Positions 17,881 through 26,299 of a stretch of 64,000 nucleotides of DNA are shown here, in pieces; position 1 is the stretch's first letter; each line of letters opens with the position of its first letter. Source of the stretch: Sphaerochaeta associata. Lineage in GTDB: Bacteria; Spirochaetota; Spirochaetia; Sphaerochaetales; Sphaerochaetaceae. The notes beneath the pieces were generated by a model. The model saw only the letters and a program-made list of their open reading frames with translations. It was not told the origin of the DNA and did not search any database. Location: positions 2,480,001-2,544,000 of the forward strand of contig NZ_CP094929.1 in assembly GCF_022869165.1 (NCBI RefSeq), in the 5' to 3' direction. The translations under genes were made by a program, and so were the position numbers.

Positions 17881-19332
17881 TCAGTACCTCAGGTCAGGTT
17901 GCTTGACCGCCCTCACCTCATCGAGTCTTCCCACCACCGTGGTATGGGGAGCCGTCCTGAGGCTTTCACTGTCCGTTTTTGCACGCTCGGCGATGGCAAG
18001 CAGGGTATCGACAAATCTATCCAAGGTTTCCAGGCTTTCACTCTCGGTCGGCTCGATCATCAACGCTTCGCCGACCAAGGAGGGGAAGTACATCGTGGGA
18101 GGATGATAGCCTTCGTCGATCAAGGCCTTCGCTACATCCTGAGCGGAAACACCGTACTGCTCCTTCAAGGTTGCACAACTGAGCACGAACTCATGCATGC
18201 ACCGTTTCCCGTACGGAATGGGGAAGGTGGATGCAAGTCGTGCAGCCACATAATTGGCATTGAGGACCGCATGCCTTGCAGCCGCCCTGATGCCTTCACT
18301 ACCCATCCTCAGGATGTAGACATAGGCTCTCAGAAGCACCAGAAAGTTGCCCCAGAACATGCTGACCTTCCCTATGGAATCCTCGTCATCCCAGCGATAG
18401 ACATAGCCGCTGTCGGTCAATTCAATATCGGGCTTGGGTAAAAACGGCCTGAGCGTATCGTTGCACATCACCGGCCCGCTGCCCGGCCCTCCTCCCCCGT
18501 GCGGAGTGGAAAAGGTTTTGTGCAGGTTAAGATGAATAACGTCAAAGCCCATATCCCCAGGAGTGGCCATGCCCATTATGGCATTCAGATTCGCTCCATC
18601 GTAGTACAAGAGGGCCCCACTTGCATGCACCATCGCCGATATCTTGAGAATGTGCTTCTCGAACAGTCCCAGGGTGTTTGGGTTGGTCAGCATCAAGGCG
18701 GCTGTTGTTTCATCAAGCTTGGAGGCGAGGTCCTCCAAATCGACCATGCCCTGCTCATCGCTGGCTATCGGAACCACATCAAAGCCATTTACCGCTGCAC
18801 TCGCCGGATTCGTCCCATGAGCGCTGATGGGAATGAGAACCTTGGTGCGCTGACTCTGTCCGTTCTTGACGAAGTAGGAGCGAATCATCTTCAGGCCTGT
18901 GTACTCTCCATGAGCCCCTGCACACGGCTGAAGCGTTCCCCAGCTCATTCCTGTGATCGACGAAAGGTCCTCGATCAGGTTGTACATCACTGAGAGGCAC
19001 CCCTGGGAGGTGGAAACATCCTGCAATGGATGGATTTGAGTGAATTCACTCATGCCGGCAATGTGCTCACTCAGCTTTGGGTTGTATTTCATCGTACATG
19101 AACCGAGGGGGTACATGCCGTTGTCCACCCCGTGCACCATATTGGACAGGCGGGTGAAATGCCTGACTACATCCAGTTCAGCCACCTCGGGCAGTCGGGC
19201 GCTTTTTTGACGGGAAAGACTTTCAGGCAGGGAAGGCAGGGCCTGGTCGAAGCCGCGGGGGAGGTCAAGCGGGGGGAAGCAATAGGCTTTCCTTCCTGCC
19301 TTTGACAGATCGATCAACAATGGTTCACTCAT
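17881..19332 (-). CDS. gcvPB: glycine dehydrogenase (decarboxylating) subunit 2
   Basis: A 483-residue C-terminal half of the split P-protein. The PLP lysine is in LNLHKTFSTPHGGGGPGSGP, and MLTNPNTLGLFE and PCAGAHGEYTG are P-protein signatures. With GcvPA it decarboxylates glycine and loads aminomethyl onto GcvH. Its ATG overlaps the gcvPA stop (ATGA), so the two subunits are translationally coupled. It is the last gene of the glyA-gcvH-gcvPA-gcvPB operon. No obvious terminator follows before the hydantoinase promoter. Confidence 0.95.
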   Translation of the reverse strand: MSEPLLIDLSKAGRKAYCFPPLDLPRGFDQALPSLPESLSRQKSARLPEVAELDVVRHFTRLSNMVHGVDNGMYPLGSCTMKYNPKLSEHIAGMSEFTQIHPLQDVSTSQGCLSVMYNLIEDLSSITGMSWGTLQPCAGAHGEYTGLKMIRSYFVKNGQSQRTKVLIPISAHGTNPASAAVNGFDVVPIASDEQGMVDLEDLASKLDETTAALMLTNPNTLGLFEKHILKISAMVHASGALLYYDGANLNAIMGMATPGDMGFDVIHLNLHKTFSTPHGGGGPGSGPVMCNDTLRPFLPKPDIELTDSGYVYRWDDEDSIGKVSMFWGNFLVLLRAYVYILRMGSEGIRAAARHAVLNANYVAARLASTFPIPYGKRCMHEFVLSCATLKEQYGVSAQDVAKALIDEGYHPPTMYFPSLVGEALMIEPTESESLETLDRFVDTLLAIAERAKTDSESLRTAPHTTVVGRLDEVRAVKQPDLRY

Positions 19333-20684
19333 TTCATCACCCTCCGTGCAGCGGCCAGATACATCTCAAGTTCCTCACGACTGCGCTTTTCCGTCACAGC
19401 CACCAGCAGAACGAGTTCATCCTTGGCCTGGCGTGTGAGTGCAGAAAGCCTCACTCCTGCAAAAATACCTTCGTTTCGGAGCTCCTGCAGGAACTTGCGC
19501 ATCCGTTTTGCATCGGAGAATACCAACGGGAACTCACACCAGAACGGCTTGTCCCAGATCAAGGTGATCCCGGGAAGCTGGGCCAGATGGTAGGCAAGAT
19601 AGTGGGATTTTGCATAGCTTTGGTTGGCGGCTTCCACCATCCCACCCCATCCGAGTGAAGAGAGATGGATGGTGGTCATCAAGGCGGCAAGAGCCTGGTT
19701 GGAGCAGACATTGCTCGTAGCCCGTTCGCGTTTGATGTGTTGTTCCCTGGCCTGCAGGGTCAAGGTATAGCCCTTGCGTCCCTTGTTGTCGACGGTGGCA
19801 CCGACGATTCGGCCGGGGATTTTTCTCAGCAGTGCTTCCTTGACGGCCATGTATCCGCAGGAAGGACCTCCGAAAGCCAGGGAGAGCCCCAGCGACTGGG
19901 TGTCACCGACAGCAATATCGGCATCCCATTCCGCCGGACTCTTTTGGATGGCCAGAGAAAGAGGATCGCTGGAAACGGCGAACAGGCAACCTTTTTCATG
20001 CAGGAGGGAGGCGACATCGGTGTAGTCCTCCAACAAGCCGTACCGATTCGGACTCTGGACTATCAAGCCGGCACAGGATTCGTCGAGCAAGGAGGAAAGA
20101 TCGGAGAGGTCCACCACCCCATCCTTCTCTCCAACCAGACGGATCTCATGGTCTGTTCCTTTTGCCCACGTCTGCAACACCTGCAGCGTAAAGGGGTGCA
20201 AGGTCTCGGAGACCAGGACTGCGGTGGCCTTTCGCTTGGCTCCGATCATCAGCGAGGCGGCTTCTGCAGCAGCATTCGCTCCATCATAGAGGGAGGCATT
20301 GGCGACATCGAGACCGGTGATTTCACACACCATGCTCTGAAATTCGTAAATGGCTTGTAACAGACCTTGGCTCATCTCGGCCTGATACGGCGTATAGGCG
20401 GTCACAAAGGAGGGAAGCGAGGAGAGAGCTTTCACCGTCGCGGGAATAATATGATCGTAACAGCCGCAACCGAGGAACGGAATGCCCCTCACGTTACGCA
20501 AAGCTATGGAATCAATCATCCGCTGCACCTCGTCCTCGGTCCTCCCATGACTGATGGGAACGGAATCGGCGAGCAGCAGGTCTTCACCCAGCCCATCAAA
20601 GAGCTGGTCCATAGAATCAACACCGATGGCTTTCAGCATGTGCTTACGGTCCTCATCGGTATGGGGAATATAGGGGTAAACCAT
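19329..20684 (-). CDS. gcvPA: glycine dehydrogenase (decarboxylating) subunit 1
   Basis: A 451-residue N-terminal half of the split P-protein, with MVYPYIPHTDEDRKHMLKAIG at the start and FLGCGCYDHIIPATV, YTPYQAEMSQGLLQAIYEFQ and DVANASLYDGANAAAEA as family signatures. It pairs with GcvPB to form the alpha2beta2 enzyme known from Firmicutes, Thermotoga and others. GGAGG is five bases before the ATG at 20684; an upstream start at 20702 overlaps that site. A strong GC-rich hairpin separates it from gcvH. Confidence 0.95.
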   Translation of the reverse strand: MVYPYIPHTDEDRKHMLKAIGVDSMDQLFDGLGEDLLLADSVPISHGRTEDEVQRMIDSIALRNVRGIPFLGCGCYDHIIPATVKALSSLPSFVTAYTPYQAEMSQGLLQAIYEFQSMVCEITGLDVANASLYDGANAAAEAASLMIGAKRKATAVLVSETLHPFTLQVLQTWAKGTDHEIRLVGEKDGVVDLSDLSSLLDESCAGLIVQSPNRYGLLEDYTDVASLLHEKGCLFAVSSDPLSLAIQKSPAEWDADIAVGDTQSLGLSLAFGGPSCGYMAVKEALLRKIPGRIVGATVDNKGRKGYTLTLQAREQHIKRERATSNVCSNQALAALMTTIHLSSLGWGGMVEAANQSYAKSHYLAYHLAQLPGITLIWDKPFWCEFPLVFSDAKRMRKFLQELRNEGIFAGVRLSALTRQAKDELVLLVAVTEKRSREELEMYLAAARRVMK

Positions 20685-20713
20685 GGATACCTCCAAGTAC
20701 ATGGACAGAACAA

Positions 20714-20733
20714 CGCCGCCGAGATCGGCGGCG
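20714..20733 (-). other. intercistronic hairpin between gcvH and gcvPA
   Basis: CGCCGCCG and CGGCGGCG pair perfectly around a four-base loop. No T-run follows, so it is not a standard terminator. It could stabilise the gcvH mRNA end or reduce read-through into gcvPAB. Confidence 0.6.
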
Positions 20734-20746
20734 GAATACTTACAGA

Positions 20747-21130
20747 TTATAAAGAAGCGAGGTAAGCTTCGTAGGCTTTCGCATCCAACAGAGCTTCATA
20801 ATCCTCTTTGCTGAACGACTGCAGAACGTAGAGGTGATGCTCATAGCAATCCTCATTGATGAGTTCGGGAGAACCATCCAGCTCTTCGTTGGCTTCGGCG
20901 ACGACGCCTTCGATCGGATTGAGGATTGCAGATGCAGCCTTGACGCTTTCGACGGTCGAAATTTCCTCGCCCTTCCCATAGCGCTCCCCAAGGGGAGGCA
21001 ACTCAACAAACACAATCTCTCCGAGTTCATGCTGGGCATGGTCTGTTATTCCAACATACGCCTTCTCACCCTCAAGACGGACCCATTCATGGTCCTTGCT
21101 ATACCGCAATTGCTCTACAATCTTACTCAT
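20747..21130 (-). CDS. gcvH: glycine cleavage system H protein
   Basis: A 127-residue lipoyl carrier. The lipoylated lysine is K64 in STVESVKAAS, inside the conserved V-E-S-V-K context. DHEWVRLEGEKAYVGITDHAQHELGEIVFVELP is typical of H proteins. It shuttles the aminomethyl group between P, T and L proteins. GGAGG is five bases before the ATG. It lies 31 bases after glyA and before gcvPA. Confidence 0.96.
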   Translation of the reverse strand: MSKIVEQLRYSKDHEWVRLEGEKAYVGITDHAQHELGEIVFVELPPLGERYGKGEEISTVESVKAASAILNPIEGVVAEANEELDGSPELINEDCYEHHLYVLQSFSKEDYEALLDAKAYEAYLASL

Positions 21131-21161
21131 ATCTGACCTCCAACCATCGTCAATGCTACCA

Positions 21162-22691
21162 TCACCTCTGCTCGTTGTCGAGAGGGAAGTACTGCTGAAG
21201 GAAAGCCAAATCCAGCTCCGGATAAAGTTTGAATGTTTCCAAGAGAGCGAGTACCCTTCTCTGGGCTTCTTTCTTCACCTCGATATCCGTTATCGCCTTC
21301 GCCTTACTCTGCTGTCCGGCATTCTCGCCTTTGGTCAGGGTCACCGGTTTGGTGTTCCTCAAGACAAGTGCAATGATCGAGGCAATCTCCTTCATATGTT
21401 CAGGACCCATACCCAACGTAGTCACCGCCGGAGTTCCGACTCTCAGACCGCTGGTGTACCAAGGACCGTTGGGATCGAAGGGAAGTGCGTTACGGTTGAG
21501 CGTTACGCCGCACTCACGCATGGCGGTTTCAGCCTGACGGCCGTTGAGGCCGAAAGAGCGGACATCCAGGAGCATCAGGTGGTTGTCCGAACCTCCTGTC
21601 GCTACGGTGATGCCTTCATGCATGCAGGCATTTGCCAAAGCCTCCGAATTTCTGACAATAGCCTGGGCGTAGGCAGCAAAAGAAGGATCGAGTGCTTCCT
21701 TGAAGGCGATCGCTTTGGCGGCCATGACATGAGGAAGCGGTCCGCCGATCACCAACGGGCATCCTTTATCGACACTTTCGGCAAACTCAGCCTTGCAAAG
21801 GACCATACCGCCTCGGGGGCCGCGCAGGGTCTTGTGGGTGGTCGTAGTAACAACATCGGCCCAGAGCACCGGGTTGTACTGGTCTGCAAATACCTTACCG
21901 GCAACCAAACCTGCAAAGTGGGCCATATCAACCATGAAAACAGCCCCGACCGAGTGTGCGATATCGGCCATGCGCTTGAAGTCGATCTTTCGTGGATAGG
22001 CGCTGTAACCGGCAAGAAGAATCAAGGGTTTGATCGTTTTCGTCTGCTGTTCGATTGCATCATAGTCAAGCAAGCCGGTCTTCGGGTCCACCGAATAGCT
22101 GTAGGCATCAAACATCTGGGCCGAAACATTCTGACGATATCCATGGGTAAGGTGTCCGCCGCTGTAATAGTCCAAGCCGAGAATCTTCTGATTACCGAGT
22201 TTTTCACGAACCTGGTTCCACATTTCCCTGCTCATTTCGCTGGGGTTGGTGATTCCCATTTCGGCGAGGGTCGGGACCTGGACGCGGGCGTTGAGGATGG
22301 CCCAGTAGGCGACCAGGTTGGCATCAGCGCCGCTGTGCGGTTGCACATAGGCATGCTCTGCACCGAAAAGCTGGCAGGCATATTCACAAGCTATCGCCTC
22401 GATGGCATCGACATTATCGCAACCTGCATAAAAGCGGTGATAGGCATAGCCTTCACTGTATTTGTCAGTCAAGAGGTTGCCCATGGCAAGCTGGCTGGCT
22501 ATGGAGGAGAAGTTTTCACTTGCTATCAGCTTCAAGTGCGTCCTCTGATCATGCAGTTCGTTGACAATGCGTCCGGCAATACGGCTGTCAACATCCGCAA
22601 TTTGCTGCAAGGCTGCAGTATAGGAAACCATTGCCTCATTAACCTGTTCGCTCTGATGCAAATACGCTTGCAATGCTTTTGCTTTGGCCAT
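21162..22691 (-). CDS. glyA: serine hydroxymethyltransferase, long form
   Basis: A 509-residue PLP enzyme. The PLP lysine is in TTTTHKTLRGPRGGMVL; LIASENFSS, YAYHRFYAGC and ANLVAYWAIL are SHMT signatures. It is about 90 residues longer than E. coli GlyA, from an N-terminal extension of about 40 residues and an insertion after VAYWAILNAR (LAEMGITNPSEMSREMW region). Chlamydial and some spirochaete enzymes share this long form. It converts serine and tetrahydrofolate to glycine and methylene-THF. The ATG at 22691 is preferred over GTG at 22700, which overlaps the AGAGGTGG site. It heads the gcv operon. Confidence 0.94.
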   Translation of the reverse strand: MAKAKALQAYLHQSEQVNEAMVSYTAALQQIADVDSRIAGRIVNELHDQRTHLKLIASENFSSIASQLAMGNLLTDKYSEGYAYHRFYAGCDNVDAIEAIACEYACQLFGAEHAYVQPHSGADANLVAYWAILNARVQVPTLAEMGITNPSEMSREMWNQVREKLGNQKILGLDYYSGGHLTHGYRQNVSAQMFDAYSYSVDPKTGLLDYDAIEQQTKTIKPLILLAGYSAYPRKIDFKRMADIAHSVGAVFMVDMAHFAGLVAGKVFADQYNPVLWADVVTTTTHKTLRGPRGGMVLCKAEFAESVDKGCPLVIGGPLPHVMAAKAIAFKEALDPSFAAYAQAIVRNSEALANACMHEGITVATGGSDNHLMLLDVRSFGLNGRQAETAMRECGVTLNRNALPFDPNGPWYTSGLRVGTPAVTTLGMGPEHMKEIASIIALVLRNTKPVTLTKGENAGQQSKAKAITDIEVKKEAQRRVLALLETFKLYPELDLAFLQQYFPLDNEQR

Positions 22692-22724
22692 TCTTTCCAC
22701 CTCTTGCGTGAGTTCTTAGTTGGT

Positions 22725-22753
22725 ATCTTGCCCCTGCAAGCCTCCTCTGTCAA
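22725..22753 (-). promoter_or_regulatory. possible promoter of the glyA-gcv operon
   Basis: Minus strand TTGACA (22753-22748) is a perfect -35, but the -10 at 17 bases (CAAGAT) is poor. The predicted leader is about 20-30 bases, too short for a glycine riboswitch. Confidence 0.4.
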
Positions 22754-22781
22754 CGGACTTTGCCCTCTTTGCACATTTCTG

Positions 22782-22811
22782 TTGCATTTTTTGTGTGCAT
22801 CCCACTACAAT
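22782..22811 (+). promoter_or_regulatory. promoter of the NSS symporter gene
   Basis: TTGCAT (22782-22787), 18-base spacer, TACAAT (22806-22811). It gives a leader of about 50 bases before the ATG at 22871. Confidence 0.65.
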
Positions 22812-22870
22812 ACTCCGATTGTCTTTTTCAGGACAATCGTAAGAAACCACATGAAAGCGAGATATCCGGC

Positions 22871-24250
22871 ATGAAAGAGACAAAAGCACGCGAGACATTG
22901 GCCAGCAGACTAGGGTTCATCCTTCTCTCAGCTGGATGCGCCATCGGACTGGGAAATGTATGGAGATTTCCCTTTATTACCGGCAGATACGGCGGGGCTG
23001 CTTTTGTGCTCATCTACATCCTGTTTCTCATCATCCTCGGTCTTCCTGTCATGGTCATGGAACTCGCCATTGGAAGGGCCAGCAAGAAGAACATCGGTCT
23101 TGCCCTCGATACATTGACTCCTGCCAAAAAGCCTTGGCATGTCTACGGCAAGCTGGCGATCATCGGCAATTACACCTTGATGATGTTCTACACCACCATC
23201 ACCGGATGGCTTCTCTCCTACCTGCTGCATATGGCCAAGGGGGATTTTTCAGGTCTTGATGCAGCAGGTGTCGGAGCATTTTTCGGCGGCATGCTTGAAA
23301 ATCCTGTGAGCATGACCATGTGGATGATACTTGCTGTAATTATTGGGTTTGTACCGGTAGCCATCGGACTACAGAGCGGTGTAGAGAAAATCACCAAGTA
23401 CATGATGATCGGCTTGTTGGGCTTGATGCTCATCCTTGCCGGCAACAGCATATTGCTCAAAGGTGGAGCAGAGGGCTTAAAGTTCTATTTGATCCCTGAC
23501 TTCTCCAAACTGTCCGGCAATTTCTTTGAAGCTGTCTATGCAGCAATGGGACAAGCCTTCTTCACACTGAGCCTTGGCATCGGCAGCATAGCCATCTTCG
23601 GCTCCTACATCGACAAGAAACACCGCCTTACCGGAGAGGCCGTCCGTATCATCAGCCTGGATACATTCGTTGCTCTGTGCAGCGGCTTAATCATATTTCC
23701 TGCCGCCTTCGCCTTCGGTGTGCAGCCCGACGCGGGTCCGTCCTTGATCTTCATCACCCTTCCCAACATCTTCAACCAAATGGCCGGCGGTCGTTTCTGG
23801 GGTACCCTATTCTTCCTCTTCATGAGCTTTGCCGCCCTCAGTACGCTCATCGCCGTCTTTGAGAACATCATAAGCTTTTGGATCGACACCAAGGGTGTAA
23901 GCAGAAAGAAAGCCACCTTGATCAATGTCCTTGCGATTTCCCTTCTCAGCATCCCATGCGTTCTCGGCTTCAACATTCTCTCGGGCTTCCAACCGCTGGG
24001 ACCCGGTACCGGCGTTCTCGAGCTTGAGGATTTTGTGGTAAGTTCAACGTTGCTGCCTCTTGGATCTTTAATCTTTACTCTCTACTGTACTTGGAAATAC
24101 GGCTGGGGATGGGACAAGTTCATCGACGAGGCCGACAGTGGCGACGGTCTAAAATTTCCATCTGCCCTTCGTTTCTATTTCCAGTACATCCTTCCTGCAA
24201 TCATCCTAGGAATTTTCATCAAGGGCTACTGGGACATCTTTGTTAAATAG
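22871..24250 (+). CDS. sodium-dependent neurotransmitter-symporter (NSS/SNF) family transporter
   Basis: A 459-residue LeuT-fold protein with about 12 transmembrane segments. The first helix carries LGFILLSAGCAIGLGNVWRFPF, where the unwound GLGNVWRFP stretch forms the Na+ and substrate site; GRYGGAAFVLIY follows. NSS proteins import amino acids with Na+. Divergence from glyA-gcvHP suggests glycine, serine or alanine as substrate (inference only). The start is supported by family alignment; the ribosome site is weak (AAAGCGAGA). The stop is seven bases before the infA promoter. Confidence 0.88.
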   Translation: MKETKARETLASRLGFILLSAGCAIGLGNVWRFPFITGRYGGAAFVLIYILFLIILGLPVMVMELAIGRASKKNIGLALDTLTPAKKPWHVYGKLAIIGNYTLMMFYTTITGWLLSYLLHMAKGDFSGLDAAGVGAFFGGMLENPVSMTMWMILAVIIGFVPVAIGLQSGVEKITKYMMIGLLGLMLILAGNSILLKGGAEGLKFYLIPDFSKLSGNFFEAVYAAMGQAFFTLSLGIGSIAIFGSYIDKKHRLTGEAVRIISLDTFVALCSGLIIFPAAFAFGVQPDAGPSLIFITLPNIFNQMAGGRFWGTLFFLFMSFAALSTLIAVFENIISFWIDTKGVSRKKATLINVLAISLLSIPCVLGFNILSGFQPLGPGTGVLELEDFVVSSTLLPLGSLIFTLYCTWKYGWGWDKFIDEADSGDGLKFPSALRFYFQYILPAIILGIFIKGYWDIFVK

Positions 24251-24257
24251 CGCTAGG

Positions 24258-24286
24258 TTGACACGCACAATACTAGTGCATATAAT
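24258..24286 (+). promoter_or_regulatory. consensus promoter of infA
   Basis: TTGACA (24258-24263), 17-base spacer, TATAAT (24281-24286): both hexamers are perfect. It fits high expression of a translation factor. Confidence 0.92.
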
Positions 24287-24319
24287 TTCCTAGCTTTCAA
24301 GCAGATATTTGGAGGATTT

Positions 24320-24538
24320 GTGGCCAAAGAAGAAGCAATTGAAGTAGAAGGCGTCGTTCGCGAAGCGCTTCCCAATACGATGTTCCGCGTGGAACTGCAG
24401 AACCAGCACGTTATCCTTGCCCATCTCTCGGGCAAAATGCGCAAGCACTATATCAGGATTGTTCCTGGTGACACGGTGCGCGTTGCACTCTCCCCGTATG
24501 ATTTGACCAAGGGTCGCATCATCTACCGCGAACGTTAA
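24320..24538 (+). CDS. infA: translation initiation factor IF-1
   Basis: A 72-residue OB-fold protein of exact family length. [55 protein letters not shown] and the terminal YRER are canonical. It binds the A site of the 30S subunit during initiation. The start is GTG with GGAGG four bases upstream. It is monocistronic with its own consensus promoter and terminator, unlike the ribosomal-operon location common elsewhere. Confidence 0.97.
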   Translation: MAKEEAIEVEGVVREALPNTMFRVELQNQHVILAHLSGKMRKHYIRIVPGDTVRVALSPYDLTKGRIIYRER

Positions 24539-24554
24539 TCCTATCATGCAATGA

Positions 24555-24581
24555 AGGCCGGATTCCTAGGGAACCCGGCCT
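24555..24581 (+). terminator. terminator after infA
   Basis: AGGCCGG and CCGGCCT pair, with an inner TTCC/GGAA stem, then CTTT. It lies 17 bases after the infA stop, between convergent genes, and may act in both directions. Confidence 0.75.
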
Positions 24582-24605
24582 CTTTCATGCCCTTTTCACT
24601 ACCGA

Positions 24606-25595
24606 TTACTCACTGGATTTCAGAATAATCCAAATCACACCGCTGCCGCCATGACATGCTTTCGGGGTGTAGGCTTCTCGTACAACCTTGCTCAATCTGA
24701 TCTGCGAAAGCGCTGCTTCCTTGAGCAGGGAATATCCCTTGTCGTTATGAAGACCCTTGCCGGTGATGATCGCTACTTTCATCAAATGCTTGTCCTTCGA
24801 TGCACGCAAGAAATCTCCACAGGCCTTCTCAGCCTCCAAAACCGTCATTCCATGCAGATCCAGGGTTGCTTCGGGTTCCAAGGCCCTGAGCTCGCCGATG
24901 GTCTTTTCAACGACCTTCGGTTCCTTCTTCTCCTTGCGGGCTTTCTGAATCGCTGCATGCTCATCGGAGAGCTCGTTCCATTTACGATAGGTATCGGCAA
25001 AGGACCAACTCACCGAGCTGTCTCGTTCACTGTCCAGTTCGTCCTTTTCAACAAGAGCTTCCTCAACCTCCTGGGTAGGCATCAAGGGAGTCTTGGAAAC
25101 AACCTTAGCCGTAGGACGGCCATCCACCTTGCGCATTTTTGCAGGCTGGTTACCTTCGAATGCATCCAAAAGAGCCCCGAAGTCCTTGGTCGGAACATAG
25201 CTGCCGCTCTTCTTGATCGGCTCAGCTTTTTTTTCCGCCTGGGCTTTTTTATCGGCTTTCTCTCCCTCCCACTGTGCAAGGATCTCCGCAAAAGATTTCT
25301 CGACCTGGACCTTGGAATGGCTCTTCATCCGCTTGGTCACCCCTTCAAGTTCTCCGGTGGCCTCCCAGCTTGTAAGGATGTCACCGAAGTTAGCCTTGGG
25401 ATCGTAGCCTTTGATCAAAGGCTCCTTGCGTTCACTGACAACGGGCTTGGCCACCTTGGGCTGTTCTTTCCTGATTACCTTGGGCTTGATTTCTTTAATG
25501 CCCTCAAACGGGCGATAAGCATCAGATTCAACACCAAGACGGCTGTTTCCAGCCGCCTTGTTTTGTTCTGAGGCCTTCTTTTTCTTCTTAGGCAC
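24606..25595 (-). CDS. Smr-domain protein with repeated F-x-x-x-L-x-x-W-E motifs
   Basis: A 329-residue protein. The C-terminal 90 residues are an Smr domain: L245-D-L-H248-G-M (LDLHGMTVLEAE), ITGKGLHN and the HGGSGV loop. Smr domains in MutS2 and related proteins cut or bind branched nucleic acid or RNA. The basic N-terminal part (MPKKKKKASEQ) is low-complexity and carries four spaced copies of a short motif: FGDILTSWE (70-78), FAEILAQWE (102-110), FGALLDAFE (139-147) and FADTYRKWN (199-207). Start is GTG with GGGAGG upstream, directly after the stop of the CBS-ACT gene. The repeats suggest multivalent binding to a partner. Confidence 0.85.
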   Translation of the reverse strand: MPKKKKKASEQNKAAGNSRLGVESDAYRPFEGIKEIKPKVIRKEQPKVAKPVVSERKEPLIKGYDPKANFGDILTSWEATGELEGVTKRMKSHSKVQVEKSFAEILAQWEGEKADKKAQAEKKAEPIKKSGSYVPTKDFGALLDAFEGNQPAKMRKVDGRPTAKVVSKTPLMPTQEVEEALVEKDELDSERDSSVSWSFADTYRKWNELSDEHAAIQKARKEKKEPKVVEKTIGELRALEPEATLDLHGMTVLEAEKACGDFLRASKDKHLMKVAIITGKGLHNDKGYSLLKEAALSQIRLSKVVREAYTPKACHGGSGVIWIILKSSE

Positions 25596-26240
25596 TCAAA
25601 CCTCCCTTACATCCAGCAACTGTGAGACAAAGGGCTTGATAATCTCCACCACCTTGCTGATCGGAGCTCCCTGTACCTTGATGGTGCAGATTGCATTGGT
25701 CGGGTCGGTTCCCATGAAGGTACCGAAGGTGATGATATCGATGCCCTGTTCGCTTAGGGCCTGGCTGATCTTTGCGATGGTTCCAGGCTTGTCCTCCACG
25801 ATGAACGAGACCCTGACTCCAAAGTGACGGGCGCCGAACAGCTCCAAAAGAATCTTGAACATATCACTTTTGGTGACGATGCCGATCAGCTTGTCTCCCT
25901 CAAGGACAGGAAGACTGGACAGGTCCTGGTCGACCATCATGCGGGCGGCTTCCTCAACAGTGGTATCCTTGTTGATGGTGACCACGTTTTTGCTCATAAG
26001 CTTCTTGACCGTCAGCTTACTCAGCAGATAGGCCATTTCGTGAATGGAAAGACTGCTGGCCGGAGAAGGAGAGGCGTACAGAATATCTTTCTCGGTTATG
26101 ATTCCGACCAACTTTTTGTCCTTGTCAAGAACCGGGAGGCGGTGAACCTTTTCCTGTTTCATCAAGGCCGAAGCTTCGGCAATTGACATATCCGGAGTAG
26201 CCGTAACAGGATTGCGCGTCATTCTTCGTTCGATAATCAT
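25596..26240 (-). CDS. CBS-CBS-ACT regulatory protein (AcuB-like)
   Basis: A 214-residue cytoplasmic protein. Two CBS motifs lie at about 7-60 (MTRNPVTATPDMSIAEASALM) and 82-134 (MSKNVVTINKDTTVEEAARMM). An ACT domain fills 140-214 (VRVSFIVEDKPGTIAKISQALSE). CBS pairs bind adenosyl ligands and ACT domains bind amino acids. The same layout is called AcuB in Bacillus, where it is linked to acetoin use. Here it sits between the liv operon and an Smr gene, so a branched-chain amino acid ligand is plausible. AGGAG is seven bases before the ATG. Confidence 0.85.
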   Translation of the reverse strand: MIIERRMTRNPVTATPDMSIAEASALMKQEKVHRLPVLDKDKKLVGIITEKDILYASPSPASSLSIHEMAYLLSKLTVKKLMSKNVVTINKDTTVEEAARMMVDQDLSSLPVLEGDKLIGIVTKSDMFKILLELFGARHFGVRVSFIVEDKPGTIAKISQALSEQGIDIITFGTFMGTDPTNAICTIKVQGAPISKVVEIIKPFVSQLLDVREV

Positions 26241-26266
26241 TTGAATCTCCTACCTACTCTACTCAC

Positions 26267-26295
26267 ACTATAATTCAACAGAGCGCTAATTTCCA
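26267..26295 (-). promoter_or_regulatory. promoter of the CBS-ACT gene
   Basis: Minus strand TGGAAA (26295-26290), 17-base spacer, TATAGT (26272-26267). The -10 is good, the -35 matches four of six. Confidence 0.5.
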
Positions 26296-26299
26296 GTCA

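Noticed and set aside
22692-22870. Possible glycine riboswitch upstream of glyA-gcv
   Set aside because: The predicted leader is only 20-30 bases and the 180-base region shows no tandem aptamer with the conserved purine core.
21096-22874. A 592-codon open frame antisense to glyA
   Set aside because: It lies over glyA and its promoter and shows no domain; long antisense frames follow from the codon bias of the true gene.
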